Notes: a model not told the origin generated them from the sequence alone. A stretch of DNA of 64,000 bases from Carya illinoinensis (GCF_018687715.1 NC_056754.1:19763501-19827500); one strand, 5' to 3'; shown: positions 11,837 to 24,500, counted from the first letter of the stretch. Numbers and translations are program-made.

Positions 11837-12804
11837 TAGGGCTGTGCAGAAAAGCTTGTGACCCAGACCGTCCGTGAGACCCGACCCGATCCGACCGAGA
11901 AAGACGATTTGAACCAGCTTGCGGGTCGAACCCGCTAAGTGTCAAAACGATCCGAGTCATCCGACTCTCACCATTTCTGTTCTTTCACACTGATTCTTCT
12001 TCGTTTTATTTGCAACAACAGCCAACCTCCACAAATCAAGAGCAAAGTCCCAACACGATAAGACCGCAAGCAACCAAGATTGGCAAACGCAGCCCCGTAA
12101 ATCGATGGTAGTGAAACCAGTGTAAAGACACCCAAGATTTTCATCATCAGCCGCGTAAGTCCCTCTCCCCCAACTTTCTGTCTATAGCTTAGATTTTCAT
12201 ATAGCATTCTCTGGTTTTCCTTCTTTCTCTCCCTCCTCCTTCCTTCCAAAATCCAATTTCTTCCCTCCCCACCGTGATTCTCCTTCACTTTATTGCCCAA
12301 AAAACCATCTTTTCCCTGTATTCTCCCTCAAAGCAGTACCACACACAGCGTCCATTTCTTCTCGCTAAGCCCCACAAGATCTATATTTGTCTTTCGTTGA
12401 TTTTGCTGTGAAACACCTCCATATTTCTGCCTAATTTTTGGTTGCTTTGTACCTCTGAAATTTGTGTTGCTGTTCACCCAGCCAACTCTGTAGAATAGCT
12501 GCTTGCTGCTCGGTGAGTTGTTCTTGAAGCCTCTCCTTTCTCGAACTAAGGGTCACGATTAAATGAATTGTAAGAGGAATACGGAATACAAGCTGAGGTT
12601 GTAGAATATGCACGAGAAAGAGAGAACGAGTGGCAATCGGTGTCCGCTGTCGGCAAAATGGTGGAATGGGTTTTGGTGTATTCTGATCTTGATTTACGGG
12701 TTGATCCGACTTTGTGTCGGGTCGAACCGTGTTCGTTTCATGCTATCACGGGTCGGGTCGGGTCGGTCCAAAAACCCAAGCGGCTTGACCGGGTTGCAGG
12801 CCTA
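11837..12804. mobile_element. Non-autonomous hAT-type element nested in copia 2
   Basis: 968-bp insert flanked by a perfect 8-bp duplication GTATTAAT (11829-11836 and 12805-12812). Ends are TAGGGCTGTGCA and, reversed, TAGGCCTGCAAC, an imperfect terminal inverted repeat. Subterminal DNA is rich in GACCCGACCC and GGTCGGGTCGG words. These are hAT features (8-bp target duplication, TAGGG-type end, clustered subterminal motifs). No transposase frame is present. The interior contains two short minus-strand ORFs (11968-12300 and 12431-12613) with no recognised domain; captured gene DNA is possible but unproven. Confidence 0.85.
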
Positions 12805-12862
12805 GTATTAATATCCCAAAGGAAATGTTATATCTCAATGTCATTTGAAATACAAAAAACAT

Positions 12863-15800
12863 TTACAGTCTATGCAGTCCTAGATTCCTAACATGAGTCT
12901 CAAAAACATCTCTTGCTATGGGCTTCGTTAAGGGATCAGCAACCATGCGACTTGTAGAGAGGTGTTTCAGAACCACTTCCTTTTGCGCTACCATGTCTCT
13001 GATGTAGTGATATTTGATATCTATGTGTTTGGTTCTTCCATGGTACTTAGAGTCCTTAGCATATGCGAGAGCAGCCGTGCTATCGCAAAATATTGTCACC
13101 AGATCTGAAGAATCCGTGCCAATATCTAAATGCTTGAGGAATCTCCGTAACCAAACAGCTTCTTGAACCGCTGCAGAACAAGCTATGTATTCTGCCTCCA
13201 TAGTGGATAAAGCTATACAGGATTGTTTCTTGCTGCTCCATGTAATGGCACCATTGTTGAGTAGAAAGGCATACCCAGTGGTTGATTTACGCTCATCTAG
13301 ATCACTGCCCCAGTCGGCATCGCTGTAACCTTTTAACTGCAAATCTGAACCTTGATAGCACAGCACATAGTCTGCAGTTCCCTTGAGATATCGCATAATC
13401 CTCTTGACTGCTTTCCAGTGAGCGAGTCCGGGGTTAGATTGGAATCTACTCACTAAGCCAACTGCATAGCATATGTCAGGCCGAGTACACATCATTGCGT
13501 ACATCAGACTACCCACAGCATTAGCATAAGGGACACGGGCCATTTTTTCCTTTTCTATTTGAGTCTTAGGACATAACTCTTTAGATAAGTTCTCGCTTTT
13601 TGCCACAGGGGTGTCAATGGGTTTACATTCATTCATTAGGAAACGCTCGAGGACTTTCTTTATGTAAGTCTGTTGGGACAAACACAAAAGTCTCTTTGAG
13701 AGATCTCTGTAGATCTTAACTCTCAAAATGTATTCTACTTCACCCATATCCTTCATCTCAAAATTGAAGGATAACCACTCTTTTGTGGCGACTATCAACC
13801 CTTTATCATTTCAAGCTAGTAGTATGTCATCAACATATAATGACAACATAATGAAACTCTTCTTGGACCTTTTGACATAGACACAATGGTCCTCTGTGAT
13901 CATCGTAAACCCATTTGAAAGAACGGCTCGATGGAATCTGAGGTACCATTACCTAGATGATTGTTTTAGGCCATATATTGATCGTTTGAGCTTGCACACT
14001 TTGTGCTCTTGACCTTTGACCACAAAACCGTTGGTTGATCCATATAGATCTCCTCATCTAGTTCTCCATTGAGAAATGCTGTCTTAACATCCATTTAGTA
14101 GAGTTCCAAATCCATATTTGCTACTATAGGTAGAATTAGGCGAATTGAAGCAAACCTCACCACTGGTAAAAAAGTTTCCTCATAGTCTATACCCTCCTGC
14201 TGAGTATATCCTTTCGCCACTAAGCGAGTTTTGTACTTATCTATTGATCCATCCGACTTGCGTTTGACTTTAAGAACCCATTTGTTCCCAATAGTCTTAC
14301 GCCCTGTCGGTAGATCAACCAGATCCCAGACCTGGTTTGTCTTCATAGACTCAATTTCATCATTAAGAGCTTTCATCCACTATCTTTAGTAGAAGATGAG
14401 AGAGCCTCATGAATTGTCCTAGGCCCATCATCATCATGCGGAGCTACCATAAAAGCTTCCCCTTCAATCTCAAAACGACGGCGGGGAATACTTTCACGTG
14501 TGCTTCTACGCGGCTGAGATTGTTGTGATTGATTGACAAGCGATGTGCTCCCACTCGGATTTAAGTCCCTTTTATCATTTGTAGGAGCTTGAAGAATTTC
14601 TTCCTCATTCTCAACTAAATTCCTTGGAGCACTTTCCTCTTGTTCCACAATCTCATGAAGTTCTAAACTCTTACCAACTTCACCTCTACTTGGAAATTCA
14701 TTTTCAATGAAGTCCACATCTCGTGATTCAATCTCAGTCACACTTCCATCAGTTTGTTCACCTATTAACACATACCCTTTAGAGTGTTCTGAGTACCTTA
14801 TAAAGATACACTTCTTCCCTCTAGGGCCTAATTTTCCATGCTTATGAGAAAGATCATGAACAAAACCCGTTGAACCCCATGGCCGCAAGTTACTCAAATT
14901 GGGTTTCTCGCCGGTCCATAGTTCATATGGTGTGGAAGTTACTGATTTGGAGGGCACTCGGTTAAGAATGTAGGCAGCAGTTAAAAGTGCATCCCCCAAA
15001 AAGAAATTGGTAGGTTTGCTTGCGCCATCATTGACCTAACCATCTCAAGTAGTGTTCGATTTCTCCTTTCCGCCACGCCATTTTACTGTGGCGTACTCGG
15101 CATCGTTAACTGTCTTTTGATTCCTTTTTCATCACAGAGCCTTTTAAATTGCTCAGAGAGATATTCTCGTCCTCGGTCAGTTCTTAGAGTTTTTAAACTC
15201 TTATCTAACTGATTCTCAACCATTCTTAGATATCGCCTAAAACATTCCAATGCTTCAGACTTATGGGAGATTAAGTAGACATGACCATAACGTGAAAAAT
15301 CATCTATAAAAGTGATGAAGTAGACACCTCCGTGTCTTGCCCTCACACTCATTGGACCACAGATGTCTGAGTGGACTAATTGCAGTGCAAAAGATGCCCT
15401 AGTGGCTTTTCCAAACGGTTTTCTCTTAGCTTTTCCCATTAGACAATGTTCACACGTGGGCAAGATGATCTTAGCGAGATTGCCTATTAGGCCTTCTCTA
15501 GCTAATCGAGTCATTCTATCTTGCCCTATATGGCCAAGCCTAGCATGCCATGTGTATGAATCCAAATTATCAATTGATGAAGAAAGAAAAGAAATAGATT
15601 CATTTATATTAGAATAAACCAAATCCAATATCATAAAACCGTCTTGAAGAAAAGCATTGCCATAAAACACATGGCCCAAATGAAAGGAAACATAATTGTT
15701 TTCAAAAACAATCTGAAAACCAAGTTTTAATAGAGTAACAACTGAAAGTAAGTTTCGTCGGATCTCGGGAGCGTATAGCACATTGTGGAGGAAAAGAGTG

Positions 15801-16865
15801 CGGCCACCCCGCAAGTCTAGCTTGTAGGTACCAAGTCCCAGTACCTCCACACTAGCTCCATTCCCCACCTTGATATCACGGCTCCCAGTTGGAATCCGGC
15901 GATACTCCACAAATCCGACTCTATCTCGTGCTATGTGCTCGGTCGCTCCTGAATCAACAGTCCACAAAGGATAGGAGTCAGCAACCATCACATGGCTAGT
16001 TACAAAAACAATGCGATAAAAGTCAGAGTATACCTTCTTCGGCTCAGAGCAGTCACGAGCGAAGTGGCCAATCGTTCCGCAGTTGAAGCACTCTAATTTT
16101 GACTTGTTTTTCCCGCGCTTGCCCCTCTTGGTGCGCTGAGAAGTTCCTGACACTTTTTTAATATGTCCAGCAGCTACTCCAATTTTGGACTTCTTCCGCT
16201 TAGGCCTTGATGCCTTGCACGGACCAGCATTAGCCACATAGGCCGTATGATTGGGTTTAGCAGCCTCTAGGCGCTCAACCTCCAATTCCAAGCGACGCGA
16301 GACATCATCAAAGTATTTGATATTCTCGTTATGCGTCAGGTTCTGGCTCATATTCTCCCAAGAATTCGGTAGTGATCTTATCACTGCCTGTACTTGCTGT
16401 TCATCTGTCAGGTTGTTTCCTGCCGACCTAAGTTCGCGGATCATAGTTGACATAGCCATAAGATGCTGCTTCATCGTGTGGTCAGAGCGCATCTTATAGG
16501 AGTCGAACCTCATGGTTAATCTACGCAACCTAGTGGCTGAAGTTCCACCAAACTTCAACTTCAAAGCCTCTCACATGCTTTGGGCAGTGTCATAGACCTC
16601 AAACTCACACATTAGATCATTGTGCATGCTGCTTAACATAATTATGCGCGCACCGATTTTTCTTAGCCCATTGGGTATAGGCTTGTTGATCTATCTTGTG
16701 TTGTTCTGAGTTCCCTTCCCCGGGCATAGTAAGGGTGTGAGATAAGGCCTCCAAGACCTCTTGCTCATCTAAAACATATTGGATCTTGCGATGCCATATG
16801 TCATAGTTTTCCCCATCTAATTTCTCCCCTTTGTTTAAGTCGGCAACAATATTCTTGGATGTCAT
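12863..16865 (-). pseudogene. Copia 2 gag-pol, multiply broken
   Basis: Gag begins at 16865 (MTSKNIVADLNKGEKLDG). A frameshift follows near 16650 and a TGA near 16565. Segment 16564-15083 holds a CCHC knuckle (CFNCGTIGHFARDC), protease (TVDSGATEH), integrase HHCC (HARLGH ... CEHC) and DDE core (HSDICGP, RTDRGREY). A TAA interrupts at about 15083, where the integrase motif TPQQNG would continue. A frameshift near 15000 leads to 14999-14373 (integrase C-terminus), then 14376-14095 (RT start, KWVLKVK). The RT catalytic region 13800-14090 is shattered. Segment 13798-12863 has the RT end and RNase H (GYSDADWGSD) and ends in LGLHRL. Nothing here can make a functional polyprotein. Confidence 0.92.
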
Positions 16866-17159
16866 TTCACTATAATACGCAAAGAAAGGATATTACTCAC
16901 ACACCTAAGAAATCTGCCGCGTCCTTTCAAATTAGAAAAAGAATAATTTAGACATGTCGCAAGATCGAAAAATCGCTAGGCTTCATAATCATTTCTTGCA
17001 CCACAACATCCAATTATTAGATTTCTATCTCAATTCCCGCGCAAATTTAAAAAAAATATATGGAAAAATTTATCATCATAAATCTCAACCATACTCTCAC
17101 TATCTTAAGTAGTCATCTAGGCCTAGTCACATGTAAAGACATAACCTACTAAAACCGCA

Positions 17160-17275
17160 GTAACCTTTTGGGCCAGTCTACAAGGACAGCTACCCAGACC
17201 ATGGCAACCTGTTGGGCCAGTCTACAAAGACAGCCAGACTACAGCAACCTGTTGGGCCAGTCTACAAAGATGGTT
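17160..17275. repeat. Minisatellite 1 in the copia 2 leader
   Basis: Three units of roughly 40 bp around the core GTTGGGCCAGTCTACAAAGA (17163-17190, 17204-17230, 17244-17270). Located in the long leader between gag and the primer-binding site. Confidence 0.85.
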
Positions 17276-17310
17276 CATATGAGACCATTACAGTTCATTT
17301 TTCTTGTTCC

Positions 17311-17460
17311 ATCAGTGCATTTACAGTTCTTACTGGGGCCACTGTAGTCTTTTTGGTTATACAGTGCATTTACAGTTCTTACTGGGGTCACCATAGTCTT
17401 TTGTCTATACAGTGCATTTACAGTTCTTACTGGGGTCACTGCAATTCTTTCAGCCTATCA
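17311..17460. repeat. Minisatellite 2 in the copia 2 leader
   Basis: Three units of about 48 bp starting CAGTGCATTTACAGTTCTTA, at about 17314, 17361 and 17409, each followed by CTGGGGYCAC. No spacer and unit pattern of CRISPR type. Confidence 0.88.
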
Positions 17461-17839
17461 TTCACACTGACAATTCTAACTAAGACTACTTAGTGGGATT
17501 TTTCTATTTTATCACTAAAAGAAATAAAGACTAATGTCTAAACATTCAAGTCTAACATTCATAGATGATAAAATAATCACATTTCCACATATTCAATACA
17601 CACATACATGTTATCACATTTAATAAAATATTACATGTAATATAACATTATGGAAAAAAAAATAGCATGAAAATAAACAAATATTCACATGTTATCACAT
17701 TTAATCTATAACATTAAATAAAAGATCACATGTAATATAACAATATATCTAAGCATATATTAAATCATGCCATAAATTTTTTTTTTAATTATTATTATTA
17801 TTATTATTATTTTGGTTTTAAAAAAAAAACACAAAAAAA

Positions 17840-18380
17840 ACACTGGGCTGAAAAAGCCCAGCCCGTGTCTCCCCCTTTTTTTTTTTGTTTAAAAAAAAAA
17901 AACTGGGCTAAAAAGCCCAACCCGTGTCTCCCTCCCTTTTTTTTTTTAAACCAAAGCAAAATGGGCCGAAGGGCCCAAGCCCATGCAAAAAACAGATGAC
18001 ATAAGTCATCTTCTTCCTCCAGCGGGTACTGTTCACATGAACAGTAACTCAAAAAACACAGCAACTCCAGCCGCCATTTAGGGAGTTTACTGGCTGGTGC
18101 TGCAAGCACCATCCTAGGTGCTGCGGAAGCACCCAGCAACCTCCCAAGGTTTTTTTTTCCGACGAAAAACATGGCCAGTAAACTCCCTAAACGGCGGCTG
18201 GAGTTGCTGTGTTTTTCGAGTTACTGTTCATGTGAACAGTACCGCTGGAGGAAGAAGATGACTTATGTCATCTGTTTTTTGCATGGGCTTGGGCCCTTCG
18301 GCCCATTTTGCTTTGGTTTAAAAAAAAAAGGGAGGGAGACACGGGTTGGGCTTTTTAGCCCAGTTTTTTTTTTTTTTAAA
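17840..18380. repeat. Long inverted repeat (hairpin) in the copia 2 leader
   Basis: Left arm about 17887-18094 and right arm about 18174-18380 are reverse complements with only a few mismatches; the loop is about 79 bp. Paired landmarks are CTGGGCTAAAAAGCCCAACC with its complement at 18344-18363, GTTCACATGAACAG with its complement at 18226-18239, and GGGAGTTTACTGGC with GCCAGTAAACTCCC. The outer CTGGGCT...CCCGTGTCTCC motif is repeated in tandem at 17840-17875. Transcribed on either strand this would fold into about 200 bp of near-perfect double-stranded RNA. Confidence 0.92.
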
Positions 18381-18493
18381 CAGAAAAATGCAACACCACA
18401 TGTGCGCAAATTACATAAAAAGAAACAATCACAATTTACATGCATATGCCAAAAAGAAACTGGAAGCAATTATAAAACACTCTTTGATACCAA

Positions 18494-18857
18494 TGTAAGA
18501 ATGCACAGCGAAAAGTACATCAAGCTTAGTTTAAAGAAATGCTCCACAAGTTTCTCCAGCGCGACAAAAACTAAGCGTTTTCTCTTAGTGGTAAAGTGTA
18601 CTACGTAGTTATAAAATTAGAGTAACACTTAACAAATCCACAGCCTATAAACTATTTCAAGAGAAAATAAGTGAGAGAGATTTTCACTATTGTGATTGAT
18701 GCACCAGAATCAAAAGGAGAGGGGCTATATATAGCCCCCCTACACGGCTGGCCTTTAAAGGCCAGTCTTTAATACGCTGGAAACGCATGGCTTGGCTGGG
18801 TAAACGCATGCAATCAAAAGGGGGGTCTGCCCATGTGGGCGCCCCCTCCATTTAACA
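18494..18857 (-). repeat. Copia 2, 5' LTR
   Basis: 364-bp partner of 10405-10812, beginning TGTAAGAATG and ending TTTAACA. Next to it at 18481-18493 is the primer-binding site. Confidence 0.93.
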
Positions 18858-21602
18858 ATCCTAGACAAGGAAAAAGGAAAATGGAAAAATGAGACTGGTG
18901 TAAAGTCTACTGGGAAAAAAGGTGACTAGCTTTTACGTAACAAAAAAAGTAATATGCTCGGATACTGTCAGTGGTGCAACCTAAGGTTCATGATTCATAG
19001 GCACCTTTGTAGATGAAGTCAATGCAACAAATCCATGGTAGATTCCTAAGAAATCTATTAGGTTATAAATGGTGCAGTTTCCTTCTACTCAGTTTCATTA
19101 AAACATATAATTGAAAGATATGAAACCAAAAGTCTTATTAACATTATTTTTCTTTCAAAAGTTTTTGCATGCAACTCGCGGAGTCTTTAGCATATAATTT
19201 CTTTTTACAAGGCAGTGGAGAGGAATCTATTAGCATATACTTTCTTTTACAAGGCACTGGGAAAGGAATCTATCTTGTGAAGCCCATTCTTCTGAACACT
19301 CTGGTACGTAGGAAATCCGTTGTAGTGAACATTTACGAGTGGAGTTCTTTAACCAATGGATTTCAGGTAAACCAAAAACTCTCTGCTCATATGTTGAGCA
19401 AGCCTTAGTTTCACTGAAAAGAAGTCCACCATGCCAGAAATGTTCCAACAGCTTCAAAATTTGGGTTCTCGTTAAAAAAAAAAAAAAGTTGCAGAGAGAA
19501 TCAACCACCATTTGAACTTTGTATACAGCAGGCAACAATAGTAAAAGACTGGTATCAGATAACTTATATAACCCGGTCTGGACTTGTTCAAAGACTGGAA
19601 GCTAGAGAGGGCAATAATAAAACAGATATGGACATGGTGAGCTAGATAAACACAAATAAATGGACTCCAAAATACAAAGATCTTTCATTTATCATTGTAT
19701 CATTGTGTCAACGTGAAATCCATCTCCTTGACACGAGTCAAGTTCATGGGCCCAGGTCTAGTTTTTGAAATGATTCCCAAGTCGTGTTTTTTTCACCACC
19801 AGCAGAATATGCCGGACACAGAGCAAAGTTATTTACCTGGCGATTATGCTTAATAGTTCTTAAACATTCCTTCATGTGCTCTGCCTTTGTAACAGACTTC
19901 ACAGAATCACAGGCAATGAGGTTTGCAACTTAAACAGGAATAAAAACAGCATTAAAACAGTTTTGTCCTGTAATTCCAGTGTTAAGGAAAAAAAAAAAGT
20001 ATATTCGACGAAAAGATAAGAGTGGTAAGATCTATAGATATTACTTTCAAAATATCCTTTCATTTTTTTCCCGAAACAAAGGAGTGGAAGGTTTTAATGC
20101 TGCATTCCTTTCTGGAGGCAATCCGAGATGATACCTTCTTTCTACCTGTGAAGACATGCAAACAGTTTTTTGAGTCACACAACAGTCTTGAGAGCAGTAT
20201 CAATTCTTGAATCAGAGATATTGAATTGAAATCCTCGGTATGGATTGTACTAAACCAACTGCGAAGGATATAATAGTGATATTTTATGATGCCATCTCAA
20301 ATTTGGCAGCCATCTTAAACAAATCTTTTGGGCATGTGTTTGGCACATAAAACTATTGACCTCTTCTATTGTTCCTGCACGTAAGAGGAACATTTTTACA
20401 TCCCAGAGAGAGAGAGAAAGAGATATCACTAGATTTACAATCGTGAGTAGTTGTCCCTGCACTCATCTTCCACCTTCATAAACCTTTTCATTTGTCTTTG
20501 CCAGGGATGCAGGTTTAAGCCGTACCACACCCAATTTGTGTATGCTTTTCTATGTTGAATTTGGCTGTAATTCTTTCCTCTCCTTACTCATTGCCATTCT
20601 CACTGTATAATTATTTATCTGATTAATGATACAGGTCCCTAAAGCTGATGCTATTGGAAAGTATAACATATTTGATCATTCATATTTTCTCTCATGTGTA
20701 GGTTTGGACAGTTTCAGCGAGGCTTAATACATAAAAATTCCTAAACTGAACGAGAGAGATAACATGTAGACATGGTTTGAACTCCAGGCATTTACTCTAG
20801 TACAATGATAAATCACAATTTATCCAGAAGCCCTTCTATTTTGAAAACATTGATCTTGAATTTCCCAACTAGCACAACTTCCACAGTGTACATCTACCAA
20901 CTAGCATGATTTACACAACGTACACCAATGTTTCCCATTACTTATTCTTGGTTATGCCCAAAAATGTTTTGCAGTGATAATTAATTTTGCTGAACGTTAG
21001 AAACAGGAGTTAATCTCTCTAAAAAGAAATGGAGAGACCCTAGGTGAAAGGCCTTTAAAGACTATGATTGAAATCTACCAAATACAATTTACTAATCTTA
21101 AAAGCTCATCTTTGCATAATTTTAATTAGCATAACGAAATATGGCCAAAATTTTAAAACACCTTATCCTGCTCTAGTTTCCGTAGAACTTTATCCCTTGA
21201 TTTTTTCTCCCCTTCCTTTTCTGCTTTCCGGAAGGCTAAATAACTGAAGAAACAAAGTGTGGACATTCATATATAACTAAGAAGGAAATACAATTTATGG
21301 TATAATTTATCTAGAGAAGAAAAAGGGACAGACACATAGATGGTAGAACTGCTATTTGAAAAGAGCAATTTATGGGATTAAGACAGACCGTTTCCTTTCA
21401 TTTTCATCAGCAAGTCGCTTTGTCTTAGAGAGATCCTTGCTTGCTTGAATCCTCTGCTGGAACAATATCACTGTCCAGGTTGCAGTAAAGAAAAGTATAG
21501 AATGTGAAACAATTACATAACAGAATTCCAAAAAAAAAAACCAAAAGAGTTTGATTTCACAAAAGGCAACAACTGCATTAGGATCAGATTATCTAATAGA
21601 CA

Positions 21603-22330
21603 AAAAAAAAAAAAAAAAAACATTTGGAATTATGATGGGAAATATAGCTTGTAACTTTATGGCTTATAGTTCATAACTTAATTAATAAGTTCGACTATTA
21701 AAAAGTTATTACTGTTTAGTAACCATATTTTCAAAGCACTTTTAAACATATTCTTGAAACAAATTAAAAAAAAATGTTCTCTAGAATAAAAATGACGATT
21801 ATTTAAATTTTTAAGGATTATAACTATATTCTTGAAAGTTTGAAAATTATAATTATCTTAAAGTTGTATAGATATTTTCATCCATTGATAATCTTTTTAA
21901 AACTTGAATTAAGTTTTACATTATCTGAAAAAATACATTAGAGAAAAAGTATCAAAATAATAATTTTCTTCAAACATACTTTTTAACTTATTTGAGATAA
22001 AAAGTTCTTTAATATATAACACACAAATAACCTAATTTTTCTATTAAAAAATTTTTAAAAATATTTAAGTACTTTTCAAAACTCTTGTTAAAGAAAACTA
22101 AAGAGGAAATCAATAGTTATTACTTAAAATATTGAAAAAGTGAAGGCAAATGGCAAATAACGAAAAACTAATCGTCTTTTGTATTCAAAATATTCTTTAA
22201 GATTTGTGTGAATTGGTTGATATGACATAATAAGATTATATATATATACACTCTCTTTTTTCTTTTTAATAACCGCATTTTAAAAATTCTTTTTTATTTT
22301 TTAAATTTGAAGAAATAAGAATTAGAATAA
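21603..22330. other. AT-rich stretch without genes
   Basis: About 730 bp, strongly AT-rich, beginning with a poly-A tract just after the end of block A. No coding sequence, terminal repeat or RNA gene recognised. Confidence 0.6.
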
Positions 22331-22333
22331 GAC

Positions 22334-23978
22334 ACCCTCTGTCGTAAAGCCAAGGTTGCCCTAACAACATGTGACAAACGGTCATGGGAATTATATTACA
22401 CCAGACTTCATCTTCATAATTTTTTCTCAACGAGAATTTCACTCGTTACCGATACTTTATTAAAATCGGATTGTCTTCGTTAACCCAACTGACCCGATAA
22501 AGAATGGGATGCTTCTCAACTTTCAACCTTAAGCACTCCACCTGCATCTTCAGAAATTACATTCATACCACTGCCATTGTCGATGATGACATTTACAGCA
22601 CGACTACCATGCTCCATACGTGTATGAAATATATTCATGCGTCGCCAATCAACAATAGATTGAATCTCCTTTTTGGTGCTGGTTAGCACTCATTGGATTA
22701 CACAGCTGGGTAAATCAGTGGCACCCAAATGCTATTCCTCAACCTCAACATCCTCATCACCTTCCTCTTCTTCACTTTCTTCAACCTCGTTGATCACCCT
22801 CAATTCTTTTTCACAGACAAAAGCCAATTTTTTTCCTCATGGGACAAACAACAACGAAGTGCCCAAACTCCTTGCACTTGTAACACTAGGGCCCTTCACT
22901 CGTAACCTTGGCTTTGCCTTTTTGGTCTCCCACCATAATTCTTGGATTGGTTACTCGGAAATGGGGGCTTCTGGAATGAAGATGTTGGCAAACGTTATTG
23001 CCTGAAATCCGTCGCAGCCACTCACCTCCCACTTGAGGATCCCAACTATTTCTCAACACGCAATGCTAGTTGGTATGCCTTGTCGACATTAATCAGTCAT
23101 GCGGTCAATATTTTTTTGCGCACTTCACTACGTAACCCAGTGCGATACCGGCCTAAAGTTTGTGTATCATTTTTCACAATCTTACTATGGACAGTAAGCT
23201 AGTGAAAATGGTCCGTATATTGAACGATAGTTAACAGTCCTTGTCTCAATTGCAACATCTCCTTGAACATCATTTGCTCGTAATCAATAAGCAAGTATTT
23301 TTCCTTCAATCATTCCCTCATCTCTTACCAATTAGAGATTGGTGCACGATGAGTACAATGCAATTGCTTCTCTACACTTCCCCACCAAGCTCACGCATGC
23401 CCCGTTAATTTCATTCGAACATAGCAAACTTTCCGATCTTCCGACACAGCAAACCAATCAAAATAATCTTCAGTGGCCGTTAACCAATCTTTGAATGCAT
23501 TGTTCTAACTTCCCAAAAAAATCTGGGACATCCACCTTCATTCTCTTTGTAAGTTCATCAAGAGGTTGATGGTTAGTATCACACCGTCCACGTCCCCTGG
23601 GAAAATCTTGTCCCTTATGCCAAAAACGTGCTCCACAATGGCCAACTCCTCTGTCCCTTTCTCTATATTGTTCATCCACTTCTTCCCCCATTCACTGTCT
23701 TCCAGCGTGTCCTCCTGAAATTGCCTACACCCTCTTCTATTGTGAGGACCAAATTCTTCTCAATCTCGACGTTCCTCCATCAAGTCCAATCTCTGGGTAA
23801 TTTGCTCCAGAACATTTGTGAGCTGAGTGATCTGGTCTCGCAATTGGGGTAGGTTGGTGTTTGGGTTTTGGTTGTTTGGATCCTAGTTGTTCGACATGTC
23901 GTAAGAACTCCCACTGCGGGTTACCAGCATGAATCGCTAAAATTCCTTGAGAAAAGAACCTTGCTCTAATGCCAAAAT
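22334..23978 (-). pseudogene. Ty3/gypsy gag-protease remnant
   Basis: Read on the minus strand, pieces of a gypsy polyprotein appear in order despite frameshifts and stops. There is a gag core (segments such as MKVDVPDFFGKL, NAFKDWLTATEDYFDW and YVRMKLTGHA, 23300-23560), a CCHC knuckle of CX2CX4HX4C spacing (CYKCKEFGHFVVVC, about 22845-22890), and a retropepsin-like end (SWVNEDNP ... VCHMLLGQPWLYDRG, about 22340-22500). Reverse transcriptase, RNase H and integrase are missing; the element stops at about 22334. The domain order and LLGQPWLYD motif are those of Ty3/gypsy elements of chromovirus type (family knowledge). Confidence 0.8.
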
Positions 23979-24500
23979 TGGTGCAAACGACCTCAAGGCT
24001 CGACGTCACGTTGATAGCCAAGATGGTAAATTACAGAATCTCTCTATAACTTGGAGTCCCTCCAAAGCAGAAGTTCAACTTGGTAAAAATGGCAACTGCC
24101 TTCTCCATTCCATTTCGACTTTGTTTATAGGATTACATTGATTGTGATAAATTAGGAAATAAATTAGGAAAGAACTAATCAAAATAGCAAGAATTCAAAA
24201 CAAATCAGATAAACAAGAATTCAAAAATAAATCGGATAAAATCTTCATTGAGGAAGTAATCTCCATTCCCGCATGATCTCCAGTCACCTTGGATCACGGA
24301 ACATCATTCACGGAACAACCTCCGTATTTGCATCACATACTTTCCGAAATTCATCCATTCCCGAAGATTATATTTTCAATTATTGGTCTCTTGCTAACTG
24401 TCATATTTTATAAACATTCTTCTCTTCCAAATAGGATTATTTTTTCAAAAAATAAAATAAAGGCCCAGTTCTAATAGTCTTATTTTATAATATTTGTCCC
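23979..24500 (-). repeat. Probable LTR of the gypsy remnant
   Basis: Beginning TGGTGCAAACGACC at 23979, directly next to a primer-binding-like sequence (TTGGCATTAGAGCAAGG on the minus strand, near 23955-23976). A TATA-like CCTATAAACAAAG lies at about 24119-24131 on the minus strand, placed as in an LTR promoter. The outer end could not be fixed and no partner LTR exists in the window. Confidence 0.45.

Larger units (their letters stand above)
10405..18857 (-). mobile_element. Ty1/copia retrotransposon, copy 2 (different family, degenerate)
   Basis: 8453-bp element with LTRs starting TGTAAG and ending TTAACA. It is flanked by a perfect 5-bp duplication ATCCT (10400-10404 and 18858-18862), with the empty site at 34985-34989 in block B. 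Coding strand minus. Primer-binding site (TTGGTATCAAAGAG, near initiator tRNA-Met) at about 18481-18493; polypurine tract GAGTGGGAGA just inside the 3' LTR at 10813. It has an unusually long leader (16866-18480) with two minisatellites and a 200-bp-arm hairpin, and a long 3' spacer invaded by a hAT element (11837-12804). The coding region has many stops and frameshifts. The insertion point coincides with a splice acceptor of the duplicated UBA/PUB gene. Confidence 0.95.
4090..21456 (-). pseudogene. Duplicated 3' half of the UBA/PUB-domain gene
   Basis: Seven exons match those of the gene at 34062-41830, read on the minus strand: 21389-21456, 21162-21243, about 20058-20145, 19837-19928, 10283-10402 and 4090-4272, with the AERR-type exon at 20058-20145 showing a changed donor (GAAAGG where block B has GTAAGG). 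The exons encoding the start codon and UBA domain are absent. Exon 19837-19928 carries an 8-base insertion (AATCACAG) against block B and shifts frame to a nearby stop. Exon 10283-10402 is intact, 120 bp, encoding the PUB-domain segment ending RLSNPLFQ. The last exon ends in TAA at 4090-4092. Copia 1 sits in the last intron; copia 2 abuts the acceptor of exon 10283-10402. With no 5' end, a frameshift and a lost donor this is a pseudogene, unless parts are used as alternative exons. Confidence 0.85.
3781..21602. repeat. Duplicated block A (second copy of 33760-37929)
   Basis: From the words GCCCGCCAATTTTGACGAGA at 3781 to GATTATCTAATAGACAAAA near 21602 this block is collinear with 33760-37929 at high identity. 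The collinearity is broken by two copia insertions (4431-9798 and 10405-18857). Without these and their target-site copies block A is about 4.0 kb, against about 4.2 kb for block B. It contains the last seven exons of the UBA/PUB gene and their introns. The direct repeats are separated by about 12 kb. Confidence 0.9.

Noticed and set aside
17311..17460. CRISPR-like regular repeats
   Set aside because: Tandem 48-bp minisatellite without distinct spacers, in a plant retrotransposon.
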